DNA of 64,000 nt from Haloarcula rara (GCF_029338235.1 NZ_CP119785.1:558001-622000), one strand, 5' to 3'. Shown: positions 1-7,771, numbered from the stretch's first letter. Numbers and translations: made by a program. Notes: generated by a model not told the origin, from the sequence alone.

Positions 1-42
1 CGCATACCCCGGCCCTTCCAATCGCGCGAGAAGGGGTCGGTA

Positions 43-1650
43 CTATGGACTCGGGTAAAGTTTCTCACCCTGTAGTTCGAACCGATCAGGCCAGTTCGCC
101 TCATGTGTACTATCCTCGAAGTAGGTCTCGTTCGGTGCCATCCCCAAGACCGGGATGATTCGGACATCGGGTTCCTCGTTCGGAGAGGCTCTATCTTCCA
201 ACTTGACACCATTGAGGTCATGGTCTGCTTCGAGGCAGAACTCATGGAATTTCTTCAAGTTACGGAAGGTGGCATCAGCTGACGGCTCGTTCTGCATCCG
301 AAGCCGATACTCTCGTAGGAAGTCTTTCCACTCCATCCCGTCAGGGTCGGTGCTGATCGGTCCCTCGATTTCGAGTTCATCCTCAATAGCCTGGACTGGA
401 TTACTCAGGTCATCGAACGTTCGAGTCTCCTCGGAAGATTGGGTCTCCGACGTCTCCTGGGTCGGAGACCCATCCTCAGTGGATTCATCGTCGGAAGACC
501 GAGGTTCAGTCCCTTCGAGGAGATCTTCCTTCATGTAGTGGGCGAGGTGAATCAGACCACGGACAGACTTCTCTAGTTCCTCAACTTGGTTCGGATACGA
601 CATCTCCTGAGCCTGTCGCTTGGGGTTCCCTTCTATCAGCGGTTCCAGGTTAGTCGTCGTCAACGCCCATCGCTTCGCGTCGATACGATTCTGGATTATG
701 TTCTTCTTCTTAGTGGGGTGGTATTCTTCGGGGAGGTCGTTGTCTTTGACCATGGGGGAGATGACCCACCAGTTACTCACGGAGACGAAACATTTGGAGG
801 AGAGACTCTTCAGTACCGTCCAGAAGTCATTGAGTGAGCGTTGGAGTTCCTGAAGTTCCTCACGGATGGACTTGATGTACTCGGTCTTCTCGTCCTCGTA
901 GAGCTCAACTCCGTACTCTTGCTCTTCTTCGAGTTCTTTGGCATACTCGAAGCGGAGATCGTAGACCTCAGTGAGAGTCTCCATAATGTCCTTGATGTAC
1001 TCGAAGAGACCGATGATATCGTCCTCGTTCTTGTGACCGAACCAGTCCCTCGGATCGGTACTTGTCTGGTTGAAAGTAGTCGCCTCCCAGAGACTACGTT
1101 CACGTAACTTCTCCATCTCCCAATCGTAGACCCACTCGTGACCACCGTCGGCCATCGCTTCTGGGTTGGAGAACCGTGACTGGGTAAGTCGACGACGCTT
1201 GGGACTAGATTTCGAGGTCTCCGTGGCCCAACCCTTCTTCTCGTATGTCCGTGTCGCCTTCTTGATTGTCTCGTAGTTCTCGTTCGTCAGGTCTTCGACG
1301 TCGTCATTAGTCCAATCATCGGCACCGGGTCCGTATCCCCACTCCTTCTCTATTTCGACGAAGATACCCTGTTGCTTCGGGGAGAACTCGTTCTCGAAAC
1401 TCGGGTCAATCTCCGAGTTGGATTTCTCCACCTTCTCGTCCTCACCGTTGTGAGGGACTTGGGAGAGGAACGGTTGGAAGTTATCCGGAATACTTCCATC
1501 GTAGTATGAGGAGGGACGGATCTTCTGTTCCCATGGGTTCGACTCTTGCCAGAAGTCGATGAGTATCGTGGCGAACTTGTCGTTATACGGGTAGAGCGGA
1601 GCGACCTCACTCTCATCGGGCATATCTTCCACCGTAACTGTTTGCGCCAT
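43..1650 (-). CDS. Element-encoded winged-helix/coiled-coil protein, function unknown
   Basis: This 535-residue acidic cytoplasmic protein has no signal peptide or membrane helix. Residues 90-155 form a putative winged-helix domain (WGYGP, WTNDDV, TIKKATR motifs) that is clearly homologous to residues 82-150 of the protein at 7913-8368. A helical, Glu-rich coiled-coil stretch follows at about 210-290, a Ser/Glu/Asp-rich linker at about 385-425, and a further helical region at 445-480. It is the last visible gene of the leftward operon; its ATG overlaps the preceding stop by one base, so translation is probably coupled. Overall function is not recognised. DNA binding is inferred from the fold-like pattern only. 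Confidence 0.75.
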   Translation of the reverse strand: MAQTVTVEDMPDESEVAPLYPYNDKFATILIDFWQESNPWEQKIRPSSYYDGSIPDNFQPFLSQVPHNGEDEKVEKSNSEIDPSFENEFSPKQQGIFVEIEKEWGYGPGADDWTNDDVEDLTNENYETIKKATRTYEKKGWATETSKSSPKRRRLTQSRFSNPEAMADGGHEWVYDWEMEKLRERSLWEATTFNQTSTDPRDWFGHKNEDDIIGLFEYIKDIMETLTEVYDLRFEYAKELEEEQEYGVELYEDEKTEYIKSIREELQELQRSLNDFWTVLKSLSSKCFVSVSNWWVISPMVKDNDLPEEYHPTKKKNIIQNRIDAKRWALTTTNLEPLIEGNPKRQAQEMSYPNQVEELEKSVRGLIHLAHYMKEDLLEGTEPRSSDDESTEDGSPTQETSETQSSEETRTFDDLSNPVQAIEDELEIEGPISTDPDGMEWKDFLREYRLRMQNEPSADATFRNLKKFHEFCLEADHDLNGVKLEDRASPNEEPDVRIIPVLGMAPNETYFEDSTHEANWPDRFELQGEKLYPSP

Positions 1651-2180
1651 CAGAAGTACACCTCCTTGATGCCGGGCAAGAGAACACCGAACAACGCCGG
1701 GAGTGAGAGAAAGAGGATGAGTTCCGGCCAGACACCCAGGGAGAATCGGAGTATCTCGTAACCGACGCTTAACGACCCGACGATCGTCCCCATCAGGAAA
1801 ACATAGACAAGCGTATCATAGTCGTCGAACCACTCACCGAAGGACTCGTACCTGACTGTCTGGATCTCGGTCTCCGTGATCCGTTCCGGTTGAGGGTGAT
1901 ATTGGGCAGTCACGTACCAGTGGTCGGCTTTGTTCTGTTGTTCAGTCCGTTCGACGTCGACGATGCCTTTCTCCTTGAGCTCGTTAAGATACTTGGAGAT
2001 AGCTCCTCTGTTGTTGAGGTCGTTATCGCCTTCCAAGATCTCCCGTTGAGTCGCGTACTCGCGTTCGCACAGTTCCCGCCAGAGTGCCTTCCGTGGTTTA
2101 CTGTCGTTAACCAGTTGCCCGACTCGGTAGTCGGCAGATGGTTCACGCGAGCTCCGGCTCTCTCGCTTTTGTGAAGGCAT
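1650..2180 (-). CDS. Winged-helix protein with two C-terminal membrane helices
   Basis: This 176-residue protein has a winged-helix region at about residues 30-95 (an ALWREL helix, then AISKYLNELKEKGIV as a likely recognition helix, then a wing). Two hydrophobic segments follow at about 126-148 and 152-172. This layout matches the wHTH-plus-transmembrane architecture common in haloarchaea, suggesting a membrane-tethered regulator. The start lies 38 bases inside the upstream gene and the stop overlaps the next start by one base, so it is translated as part of the coupled operon. Target DNA is unknown. Confidence 0.75.
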   Translation of the reverse strand: MPSQKRESRSSREPSADYRVGQLVNDSKPRKALWRELCEREYATQREILEGDNDLNNRGAISKYLNELKEKGIVDVERTEQQNKADHWYVTAQYHPQPERITETEIQTVRYESFGEWFDDYDTLVYVFLMGTIVGSLSVGYEILRFSLGVWPELILFLSLPALFGVLLPGIKEVYF

Positions 2181-2751
2181 TCAACCACCTCCGTTCCTGG
2201 AATCCGTCGTCGTGGTCATCGATTCGAGGGACAATCATCCGGTCTTGGTGACCGAGATGGCGTTGCTCCAACTCGTCCGGTCGGCGACGGAGTTGTGCTT
2301 CGGCTTCCATCGGAAGTTTCGTCTCGTAACGACAGTAGAACCGATGAATCCGGTCGAGAATTAGATGACTTCCGTACTCCGGTCGATCCGTTACGATGTA
2401 TCCTTCTTCCACTCCGTCCGGAACGAGGTCAGCTAGGAAGAACGAGTCTCGGTTATTCCCGGATTCGACGAGGAACATCGGCGTTCCTAGTGCCCCATCG
2501 ATTCGTTCACTGTAGTACTCGACACCACCACCGACGTTCTGTCTCCGCTCCGAGAGCTGACCGTCTTTCACCGTGAGTGTGCCCCTCTCCTCATAGGGTT
2601 TCGCCGGGTGTTCCATCTTCCCGACGACTCTCTGGATGTAGGAGACGTCCGGGAGCGCTCTGATGACGTAGTAGAGGTGATCGAGGATTCCGTATTGTTT
2701 GATCTGCTTACAGAGTGGACAGTCCGACGCGGTGAGGACGTTCACCTTCAT
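2143..2751 (-). CDS. Thioredoxin-fold protein with CPLC motif
   Basis: This is a 202-residue cytoplasmic protein. The N-terminus reads as a beta strand followed by CPLC (residues 15-18) at the start of a helix, the position of the active site in glutaredoxins and thioredoxins. A later GTPMFLV segment near residue 90 resembles the conserved cis-proline loop. The C-terminal third is rich in Arg, Glu and His and is unassigned. The ATG overlaps the stop of the secreted-protein gene by four bases. A thiol-disulfide role for the neighbouring cysteine-containing surface proteins is inference; a zinc-binding role for the CxxC is an alternative. Confidence 0.65.
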   Translation of the reverse strand: MKVNVLTASDCPLCKQIKQYGILDHLYYVIRALPDVSYIQRVVGKMEHPAKPYEERGTLTVKDGQLSERRQNVGGGVEYYSERIDGALGTPMFLVESGNNRDSFFLADLVPDGVEEGYIVTDRPEYGSHLILDRIHRFYCRYETKLPMEAEAQLRRRPDELEQRHLGHQDRMIVPRIDDHDDGFQERRWLNAFTKAREPELA

Positions 2752-3584
2752 TGGTTGAACAGCCCCTTGATTCGGTCGAGGAGACCTCGGTCGTTAGGGC
2801 TTCTGTGTCCCGTCCGATGGCTCTTCTCGACACGAGCTGCCTCTTGTTTCTTGTCGATGATCGGTCGAGCAATGATACCAACTATGAGTGCGACAACGAC
2901 GCCAGTCCCGGTCATTCCGAGGTTACCGAGGTTCGACTGTTGAATCGTCGACTGAAGTTTCTGAGATTCCCAGCGACTGTACGCAGCGATTCCACCCTGG
3001 TCGTTGAGTTCTTCTGCGACTGCTTTCAATTCGCCCTCGGTCCGAGCTTTGAACGTGCTATTCATTCCCGGTTCGGAGTAGTGGAGATCGAATTTGTAGG
3101 TCGGAAATCCCTTTGATGTCCTCGCTTCTTGGTACGTGACTTCGCAGTACTCTTTCTCGCCGTCGTTGTTGAGGTCGAACCCTTCGGCGCCGACGGCTGC
3201 GGGATTACATCGCTGGAAGAGGATCGCGTTGTTAGACTGTAGACTCGTGTTTATCGAGTCTTCTTCGTTTCTCAGGATGAGGGTCTTCGGTTCTCCGTCT
3301 CCGGAGTCGGGGTCCTCACCCCAGATGAATCCCATCTCTTCTGCGAGGCCACGGACACTCTGTGTATTGTTGACCTCATATCGGAGAGTTGCGATTTCAC
3401 CCGTGAGTTCAGTATTATTCTGTTCTAACTCGTTGTTCGACTCTTGAGCCGACTCCAGCCGATCGCAGAGGTCTTGGAGACTTGCGTTAGTAGCGTTCCC
3501 CGTACATTCGTCGGGCGTCTCCTGCGCCGCTCCAACGCCTGTGAGGAAGAGTAGGCAGGCGAGGAGTAGGAGTGCCCGTTTCAT
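2748..3584 (-). CDS. Secreted, membrane-anchored coiled-coil surface protein
   Basis: This 278-residue protein starts with a Sec signal peptide (residues 1-20, MKRALLLLACLLFLTGVGAA). The ectodomain carries a predicted coiled coil at about 35-75, four cysteines that could form two disulfides, and six N-glycosylation sequons (two NNT, plus NAT, NAS, NTS and NST). A single membrane helix at about 222-243 is followed by a basic tail of about 35 residues, giving an N-out, C-in topology. Start and stop overlap both neighbours by four bases. The layout recalls spike-like proteins of pleomorphic archaeal viruses, but it is shorter and I see no sequence match, so that is only a hypothesis. Confidence 0.8.
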   Translation of the reverse strand: MKRALLLLACLLFLTGVGAAQETPDECTGNATNASLQDLCDRLESAQESNNELEQNNTELTGEIATLRYEVNNTQSVRGLAEEMGFIWGEDPDSGDGEPKTLILRNEEDSINTSLQSNNAILFQRCNPAAVGAEGFDLNNDGEKEYCEVTYQEARTSKGFPTYKFDLHYSEPGMNSTFKARTEGELKAVAEELNDQGGIAAYSRWESQKLQSTIQQSNLGNLGMTGTGVVVALIVGIIARPIIDKKQEAARVEKSHRTGHRSPNDRGLLDRIKGLFNQ

Positions 3585-5392
3585 GCTGGGCCTCCGTTCT
3601 TGACCTGCTCAGGATTGTCCAGTTGCCGCTTCAGGTTCTTTGCGGCTTTGGGGAGCTCGTCATCATCGGTATTCCGGAATTCCCGGATGAAGTCGACATG
3701 GTCGTACTCGTAGTCGTCTTCGGAGAGTCGAGTATGGTCGATTTCGTCGGAGACCCAGAACTCCCGAATCTTCTCCACTTTCTCAATCCGTTCCTGCTCT
3801 TTCTCGGACTTGGCCTCTTCCTCGGTAACGTGGGTACTGGACCCATTCCCAGAGGCAAGGGCTTTCTCTGCCTCACCAACCCGGTCATCGAGTATCGCTC
3901 TCTTCTGCTTTTCTCGGTGAAGTTCTTTCCCGAGAATCTCTTTCTGGTCGTTCTGGACGTGTTGTGTATGTTCGTTTGCGGCTTGCCCTTCGAGCGCTGT
4001 CCGTTCGTTCTGTCGCGCTTGTTCGAGTCGGTTTTTGAGGTTTTTGTTTTCTTTTTTAAGTAGATCGATTTTTTGGTTGAGGTCTGTTATGTGCTCTTGT
4101 TGTTCCTCGAAGTGATGATTAAGTTGATTAAACTTTCTCTCCAGATCATTGGCTTTGTTTTTGAGGACTTGTCGTTTCTCGAATCCACTATGGTGCCCAC
4201 GAAGTGGAACCGGATTCCCATTGATATCGATGCCACAATCGATACTGACTTTCACATAATCGGTATCGGGTGAAACTGTCTTCCTCCGAAGTTCCTCTGC
4301 ATCACCGAGGTGACCATGAATAAGGGCATTTTTGCTTGGTTCAAATTCGGGGTGTCCCGTATGTTGGAATTCGATTTTTTGGTTAATTGCCTCGTCGGGG
4401 TTCTCCCAAGGGAAATACCCCTCAATCTTTCTGATGTCGTCAAGATCCATTTGATCGGGAACAGAACCCTTCATACTCTCAATCGTCTGCTTTTCATATC
4501 CACCAACAGGAAGTGGTATATCTCCGAGAGTGTCGTGGGCGTACCAAGTGAAACCCATCGCGTAGAACGACACATTTCCAGCTTTATCCTGGTTCTCGCA
4601 GGCTGGAATGTTAATTTCCCACACTACATCTGGATCGGCTTTACCTGAAACGGGTATTACGCTAGAGGCGTTCTGATATCCTTCGACCGTGGCTTCAAGA
4701 TCTTCTATACGTTCGTCTTTCCTCTCTGCTTTACTCTTCCAGTGCTTCTTCTGACTCCGTAGATCTTCTTTTTCACTTTTGATCTTCATTTTCTCATCCC
4801 AATGCTCCTCGATTCTGTCGCTGAATCCTTCTTCAGTCATAATTTCTGTGTCATCGGTTGATACCGCAGTTTCGACAGAGAGTTCCTCTTTTGCCGAATT
4901 AGAAGGCTTAAGATCGTCGCCGTATCCCCGAGCATGGGCCGTTATCCCGATTCCAAGTTTCGAAAAGAACCATTCTACCTTTGGACCAAAGGCAGGCCCC
5001 AATGTTGGGAAATATCCCTTGAGTCGGACTTTCTTGTGGAAATTCCACCAGACAGGAATTCCACCGAGAAAACCGAGGACAGCTCCTATTCCAGTGACAA
5101 TCCCAATGAATCCACCATAGAGGAAGTACTCAACTCCGGCCCCGGCGACGGTGACGAGAGACATAATAGCCAAGCCCATGACGAGTGCTCCGGTCTCACC
5201 CATCCGATAACAGAAATTACAGAAGTCACCATCAAACTCTGATGCCGGACCATAGTTGTCCGGCATTGCCTCATTGAGTTCTTCCTGTGTTTTTGCCTCG
5301 TAAATAGCCCTCTCGTCCTCCGTGAGTTCTTCACCTTTCTCTTCATACTTCTCATGAATTTCACCACGAAGGTTGACATCACAAGCTGGCAT
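3581..5392 (-). CDS. Large membrane and coiled-coil protein of the element
   Basis: This 603-residue protein has a soluble N-terminus with a CNFC motif near residue 57, two hydrophobic helices at about 66-115, a short amphipathic stretch to about 150, a coiled coil at about 195-240, a globular domain at about 245-395, and a long Lys/Glu/Asn-rich coiled coil at about 400-500 before an acidic C-terminus. Bases 4020-5300 are markedly more AT-rich than the flanking element genes, so the middle and N-terminal parts may have a different origin. The start is two bases after the upstream stop. No family is recognised; a structural or envelope-associated role is inference from topology. Confidence 0.75.
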   Translation of the reverse strand: MPACDVNLRGEIHEKYEEKGEELTEDERAIYEAKTQEELNEAMPDNYGPASEFDGDFCNFCYRMGETGALVMGLAIMSLVTVAGAGVEYFLYGGFIGIVTGIGAVLGFLGGIPVWWNFHKKVRLKGYFPTLGPAFGPKVEWFFSKLGIGITAHARGYGDDLKPSNSAKEELSVETAVSTDDTEIMTEEGFSDRIEEHWDEKMKIKSEKEDLRSQKKHWKSKAERKDERIEDLEATVEGYQNASSVIPVSGKADPDVVWEINIPACENQDKAGNVSFYAMGFTWYAHDTLGDIPLPVGGYEKQTIESMKGSVPDQMDLDDIRKIEGYFPWENPDEAINQKIEFQHTGHPEFEPSKNALIHGHLGDAEELRRKTVSPDTDYVKVSIDCGIDINGNPVPLRGHHSGFEKRQVLKNKANDLERKFNQLNHHFEEQQEHITDLNQKIDLLKKENKNLKNRLEQARQNERTALEGQAANEHTQHVQNDQKEILGKELHREKQKRAILDDRVGEAEKALASGNGSSTHVTEEEAKSEKEQERIEKVEKIREFWVSDEIDHTRLSEDDYEYDHVDFIREFRNTDDDELPKAAKNLKRQLDNPEQVKNGGPA

Positions 5393-5394
5393 GA

Positions 5395-5637
5395 TTAGTA
5401 GAGGTCGCTCTCTTTGACCAGAGTCGTCTCTATCCCTTTCATGATATCCAGCGCCGACTCAGGTTCTAACTGGATTCCACCGTTCCGACTCGGCGTGGTC
5501 TCGTCAACGAATGGCTGGAGCCGAATGTACTCTAACTCCTCCTGTGTTTCGTCGGTGAACTCGCCTGAAACGACGATGTATTTCTCATTCCCAGACCCAC
5601 TCCGTTCTGTCCGGCCGTATTCTTTGAAACGTGACAC
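5395..5637 (-). CDS. Hypothetical 80-residue protein, first gene of the six-gene operon
   Basis: This small acidic protein has no membrane segment, no cysteine and no motif I recognise. It begins 36 bases after a TATA-like box at 5673-5680 on the minus strand and ends two bases before the 603-residue membrane protein, so it opens the coupled operon that runs to base 43. Its early part (IVVSGEFTDETQEELEYIR) looks like alternating strand and helix, compatible with a small compact fold. Confidence 0.6.
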   Translation of the reverse strand: MSRFKEYGRTERSGSGNEKYIVVSGEFTDETQEELEYIRLQPFVDETTPSRNGGIQLEPESALDIMKGIETTLVKESDLY

Positions 5638-5647
5638 TCCGGTAACA

Positions 5648-5700
5648 CCAAATTAGACTACCCGGCTACCGGACTTATACGGAAACTCCAATTGGACTAC
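5648..5700 (-). promoter_or_regulatory. Operon promoter flanked by near-identical direct repeats
   Basis: The minus strand carries a TATA-like GTATAAGT at 5680-5673 upstream of the gene starting at 5637. Two 13-14-base direct repeats, CCAAATTAGACTAC (5648-5661) and CCAATTGGACTAC (5688-5700), flank it about 40 bases apart. This spacing suggests regulator half-sites on either side of the core promoter. The promoter call rests on position and sequence only. Confidence 0.5.
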
Positions 5701-6113
5701 GCAAGAAAGAGTGCAACGAGGATAATCTCCGAACCAGACATCGCTACAGTCACCATTCGTGCTCGGTCGTCGTCAACGGTGACACCGCCTTTGGACTGGT
5801 ACTCGGACTTCGACACCGGGTAGAAGAAGGCAATACCACGACGGGAACAGAGTGCGTCTAAGAGGTAGTGTGAGGCGACTCCAATTGGGAAGTAGACAAA
5901 CAACGGATAGACGACGGCTCCGATACAGAAGAACAAGAGGAGGAATCCGTTGTGGAAGGTCTTCCGATGCGTTCCAACGTGGGTATCGAGGTCTGGAAAG
6001 AGTGCACCAGCAATTCCGAGTGGGACTGCAACCAAGAGATTAAGCGGCGAAATCAGAAATGCAATTGCACCGGCGACGAGCGCTCCGTTGATAACGTGGT
6101 CAATTGGGTTCAT
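5697..6113 (-). CDS. YdjM/DUF457-type membrane-bound metal-dependent hydrolase-like protein
   Basis: This 138-residue protein has about four hydrophobic helices and the family hallmarks: an early MNPIDHVINGAL, an FPDLDTH motif near residue 41, an HRKTFHN motif near 48-55, and ASHYLLDAL near 80-88. These conserved His/Asp residues define the LexA-binding, inner-membrane-associated putative hydrolase family (DUF457), which is frequent on haloarchaeal proviruses and plasmids. Biochemical function is unknown in the family. It overlaps the preceding zinc-finger gene by 14 bases, so it belongs to the TFB-zinc finger-YdjM transcript. Confidence 0.8.
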   Translation of the reverse strand: MNPIDHVINGALVAGAIAFLISPLNLLVAVPLGIAGALFPDLDTHVGTHRKTFHNGFLLLFFCIGAVVYPLFVYFPIGVASHYLLDALCSRRGIAFFYPVSKSEYQSKGGVTVDDDRARMVTVAMSGSEIILVALFLA

Positions 6114-6303
6114 TGAGGTGCTCTATGGCTTTGTTCCAGGTGTCGAAGTCTGCCCCACAGTCACACTGGTATGAGAACAGTTCATCCGAGAGATCCGGGT
6201 GTTCCTTGTCTTTGGACCATCGTTGGACGGCCTGTCCATTTTCATACTCCCACCGCGACTTCTGCATCACCGGTTCTCTCGCGATGATTCCGTGACGAGT
6301 CAT
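6100..6303 (-). CDS. Small zinc-finger-like protein
   Basis: This 67-residue protein has a CDCG knuckle near residue 48 followed by a helix with a late histidine (AIEHLNEPN), a pattern close to a single C2H2-like finger. Its ATG overlaps the TFB stop by four bases and its end overlaps the YdjM-like gene by 14 bases, so expression should be coupled to the TFB. Nucleic-acid binding is inferred from the finger pattern. Confidence 0.65.
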   Translation of the reverse strand: MTRHGIIAREPVMQKSRWEYENGQAVQRWSKDKEHPDLSDELFSYQCDCGADFDTWNKAIEHLNEPN

Positions 6304-7262
6304 CGGTTCTCCTTGATCTTCGCGTAGGTCTTCCGGATGCTGACGACACTGACCTCAAAGATCTCGGCCAGGTCATCCTGCGTAATCGAGTCGATTCCTA
6401 GCTTTGTTGCGACAAAGTAAACCGCTCCACCGACAACGACGAGTGGTCTCCGGCCTGTGTGTATGCCCTTCTGCTTGGCGAACTCGAGAATCCGCTCGGT
6501 GAGGGTGTGGAACTCTTGATAGTCGATACCGGCTTTGGCAATCCGTCGTCGGAGATATTTGAGTTTCGGATGGATATGGTCAACGGGATCAGGTGGCGGG
6601 ACTTCCAGATTGAGCTGTCGGCGGAGGTACTTCATCGCACTGGAGAGTCGCTTTTGTTCGATACGAGAGACCTCATCGACTTGGCTGATGAGAAGGGGAT
6701 TCTCACCGATACGCGAGTGGATAACCAACGCCGCCGATGCGATCCCTTCGAATGACCGGCCCTTGAGGAGGTCTTCGTCAGAGGCTCGACGACAGAGTTT
6801 CGCGGCACCCTCATGGATATGGTCGGGGACATCCAGTTCCGACGTCATCCGTTGGAGTTCACCCAACATCTGCTGGAGTCCTCGTTCCTTCGAGGACCCC
6901 ATATTCACCCGGGTGTCCCATTCTTTCATCCGTTCGAGCCGTTCCTTCTTTTCGGCGCCCATATCTTTTGTAGAGATGTTGCCGATGACGGTGGAGAGTC
7001 CCTTGTCGTGTAACGTCTGGGTCGAGGCTCTACCGACACGAGACTTCGTATCCTCTTCCTGAGCGCTGTACGCTCGCCACTCGGGACCGGGATCGATCTT
7101 GTCGTCTTTCGTGACGAGACCACACTCGTCACAGTACGTCTCCGAGGATGTGTTAACAAGCGTCCCGTCGCACTCTGGGCATTCGGAAATAAGGTCGGCA
7201 TCATTAGTCTCTTCGGTCGATTCAGCTGTCGCTGTCCGTTGGTTCTCTTTCATGGCTGACAT
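6300..7262 (-). CDS. tfb: Transcription initiation factor TFB encoded by the element
   Basis: This is a complete 320-residue TFB. It has an N-terminal zinc ribbon with Cys28, Cys31, Cys44 and Cys47, a B-finger region (PGPEWRAY, then SRVGRASTQTLHDKGLST), and two cyclin-like repeats at about 115-215 and 225-315, ending in a recognisable helix-turn-helix (SITQDDLAEIFEVS). TFB recruits RNA polymerase to TATA/BRE promoters with TBP. Length and domain order match host TFBs, so it is probably functional and could redirect transcription towards element promoters. A second start three codons in (7253) is possible. It lies downstream of a ribbon-helix-helix-like gene. Confidence 0.93.
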   Translation of the reverse strand: MSAMKENQRTATAESTEETNDADLISECPECDGTLVNTSSETYCDECGLVTKDDKIDPGPEWRAYSAQEEDTKSRVGRASTQTLHDKGLSTVIGNISTKDMGAEKKERLERMKEWDTRVNMGSSKERGLQQMLGELQRMTSELDVPDHIHEGAAKLCRRASDEDLLKGRSFEGIASAALVIHSRIGENPLLISQVDEVSRIEQKRLSSAMKYLRRQLNLEVPPPDPVDHIHPKLKYLRRRIAKAGIDYQEFHTLTERILEFAKQKGIHTGRRPLVVVGGAVYFVATKLGIDSITQDDLAEIFEVSVVSIRKTYAKIKENR

Positions 7263-7309
7263 CGGCGTGTTAGAAGTCGACTTGTCGGTACGCAGTCTCG
7301 GGGATGCAG

Positions 7310-7429
7310 TTACTCATCGCCCATCACTCCGAATTCTTCGAGAATCGCTTCACGCCAGGTCCGGTCGCCCTTGACCTCTTTCAGTCGCTGATGCTCCTCG
7401 TCTTCGAATCTCTCATTAAGCTGCTTCAC
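7310..7429 (-). CDS. Ribbon-helix-helix-like 39-residue protein (antitoxin/CopG type)
   Basis: A GTG-initiated frame encodes 39 residues: an N-terminal KQLNERFEDEEHQRLKEV stretch, then GDRTWREAIL and EEFGVMGDE. The strand-helix-helix pattern and the RLKEVKGDRTWREAIL segment resemble short haloarchaeal RHH/VapB-like proteins. A perfect palindrome (7454-7468) lies 25 bases upstream, which suits autoregulation by an RHH dimer. No toxin gene is adjacent, so antitoxin function is not supported; a transcriptional regulator of the TFB unit is more likely. The start is uncertain because the next upstream ATG is out of frame. Confidence 0.6.
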   Translation of the reverse strand: MKQLNERFEDEEHQRLKEVKGDRTWREAILEEFGVMGDE

Positions 7430-7440
7430 TGGTTACTACC

Positions 7441-7488
7441 CCTACATACCTACTTAGTAGCCTACTAACTTATCCGTTTCCCTACATA
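7441..7488 (-). promoter_or_regulatory. Palindromic operator with flanking direct repeats
   Basis: Bases 7454-7468 read TTAGTAG-C-CTACTAA, a perfect 7-base inverted repeat around one base. CCTACATA occurs at 7441-7448 and again at 7481-7488 as direct repeats. The palindrome sits where the core promoter of the gene starting at 7429 should be, so binding would block transcription. Regulation by the adjacent RHH-like protein is inference. Confidence 0.55.
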
Positions 7489-7727
7489 TCTTTCGGGCGC
7501 TTTGTTCGCTCGTATTCTAGGTTGGATTCTTTGATCTTCTTCGCCAGTTCTATCTGGTCATTTTCGACGAGAATCCCATAGGCCTGAATCGTGTGATCAC
7601 GGCTACACGGCTGGATATCCTTCCAATCTGCGTTGAGTCGACCGGCGAGTGTCGGCTCCGTGTCTTCGATGGTGAAAGTGGCGCTATCGATCTCGTCGGG
7701 AGTCAGTCGAAACAGTCGGAATCCCAT
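7482..7727 (-). CDS. Hypothetical 81-residue element protein
   Basis: This is a small, mildly acidic soluble protein with one cysteine and no recognised motif; the C-terminus is a Lys/Arg-rich helix (IELAKKIKESNLEYERTKRP). Its start lies behind a strong TATA-like ATTATAAATC (7800-7791) and a palindrome at 7772-7789, so it has its own regulated promoter. Position next to the integrase and repressor-like genes suggests a role in the lysogeny/maintenance region, but nothing in the sequence proves it. Confidence 0.6.
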   Translation of the reverse strand: MGFRLFRLTPDEIDSATFTIEDTEPTLAGRLNADWKDIQPCSRDHTIQAYGILVENDQIELAKKIKESNLEYERTKRPKDM

Positions 7728-7771
7728 GCATTGTCTAGGATTCCTGTCAATTTAACAATACTGGTCAAAGT

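Noticed and set aside
43..5637. Direct assignment of the element to pleolipoviruses
   Set aside because: Topology of two proteins is suggestive, but the putative spike is short, the neighbouring membrane protein is unlike VP3, and no NTPase or replication gene is in the window.
7310..7429. Toxin-antitoxin pair around the RHH-like gene
   Set aside because: The adjacent genes are a TFB and an unrecognised 81-residue protein; no PIN, RelE or other toxin signature is visible.
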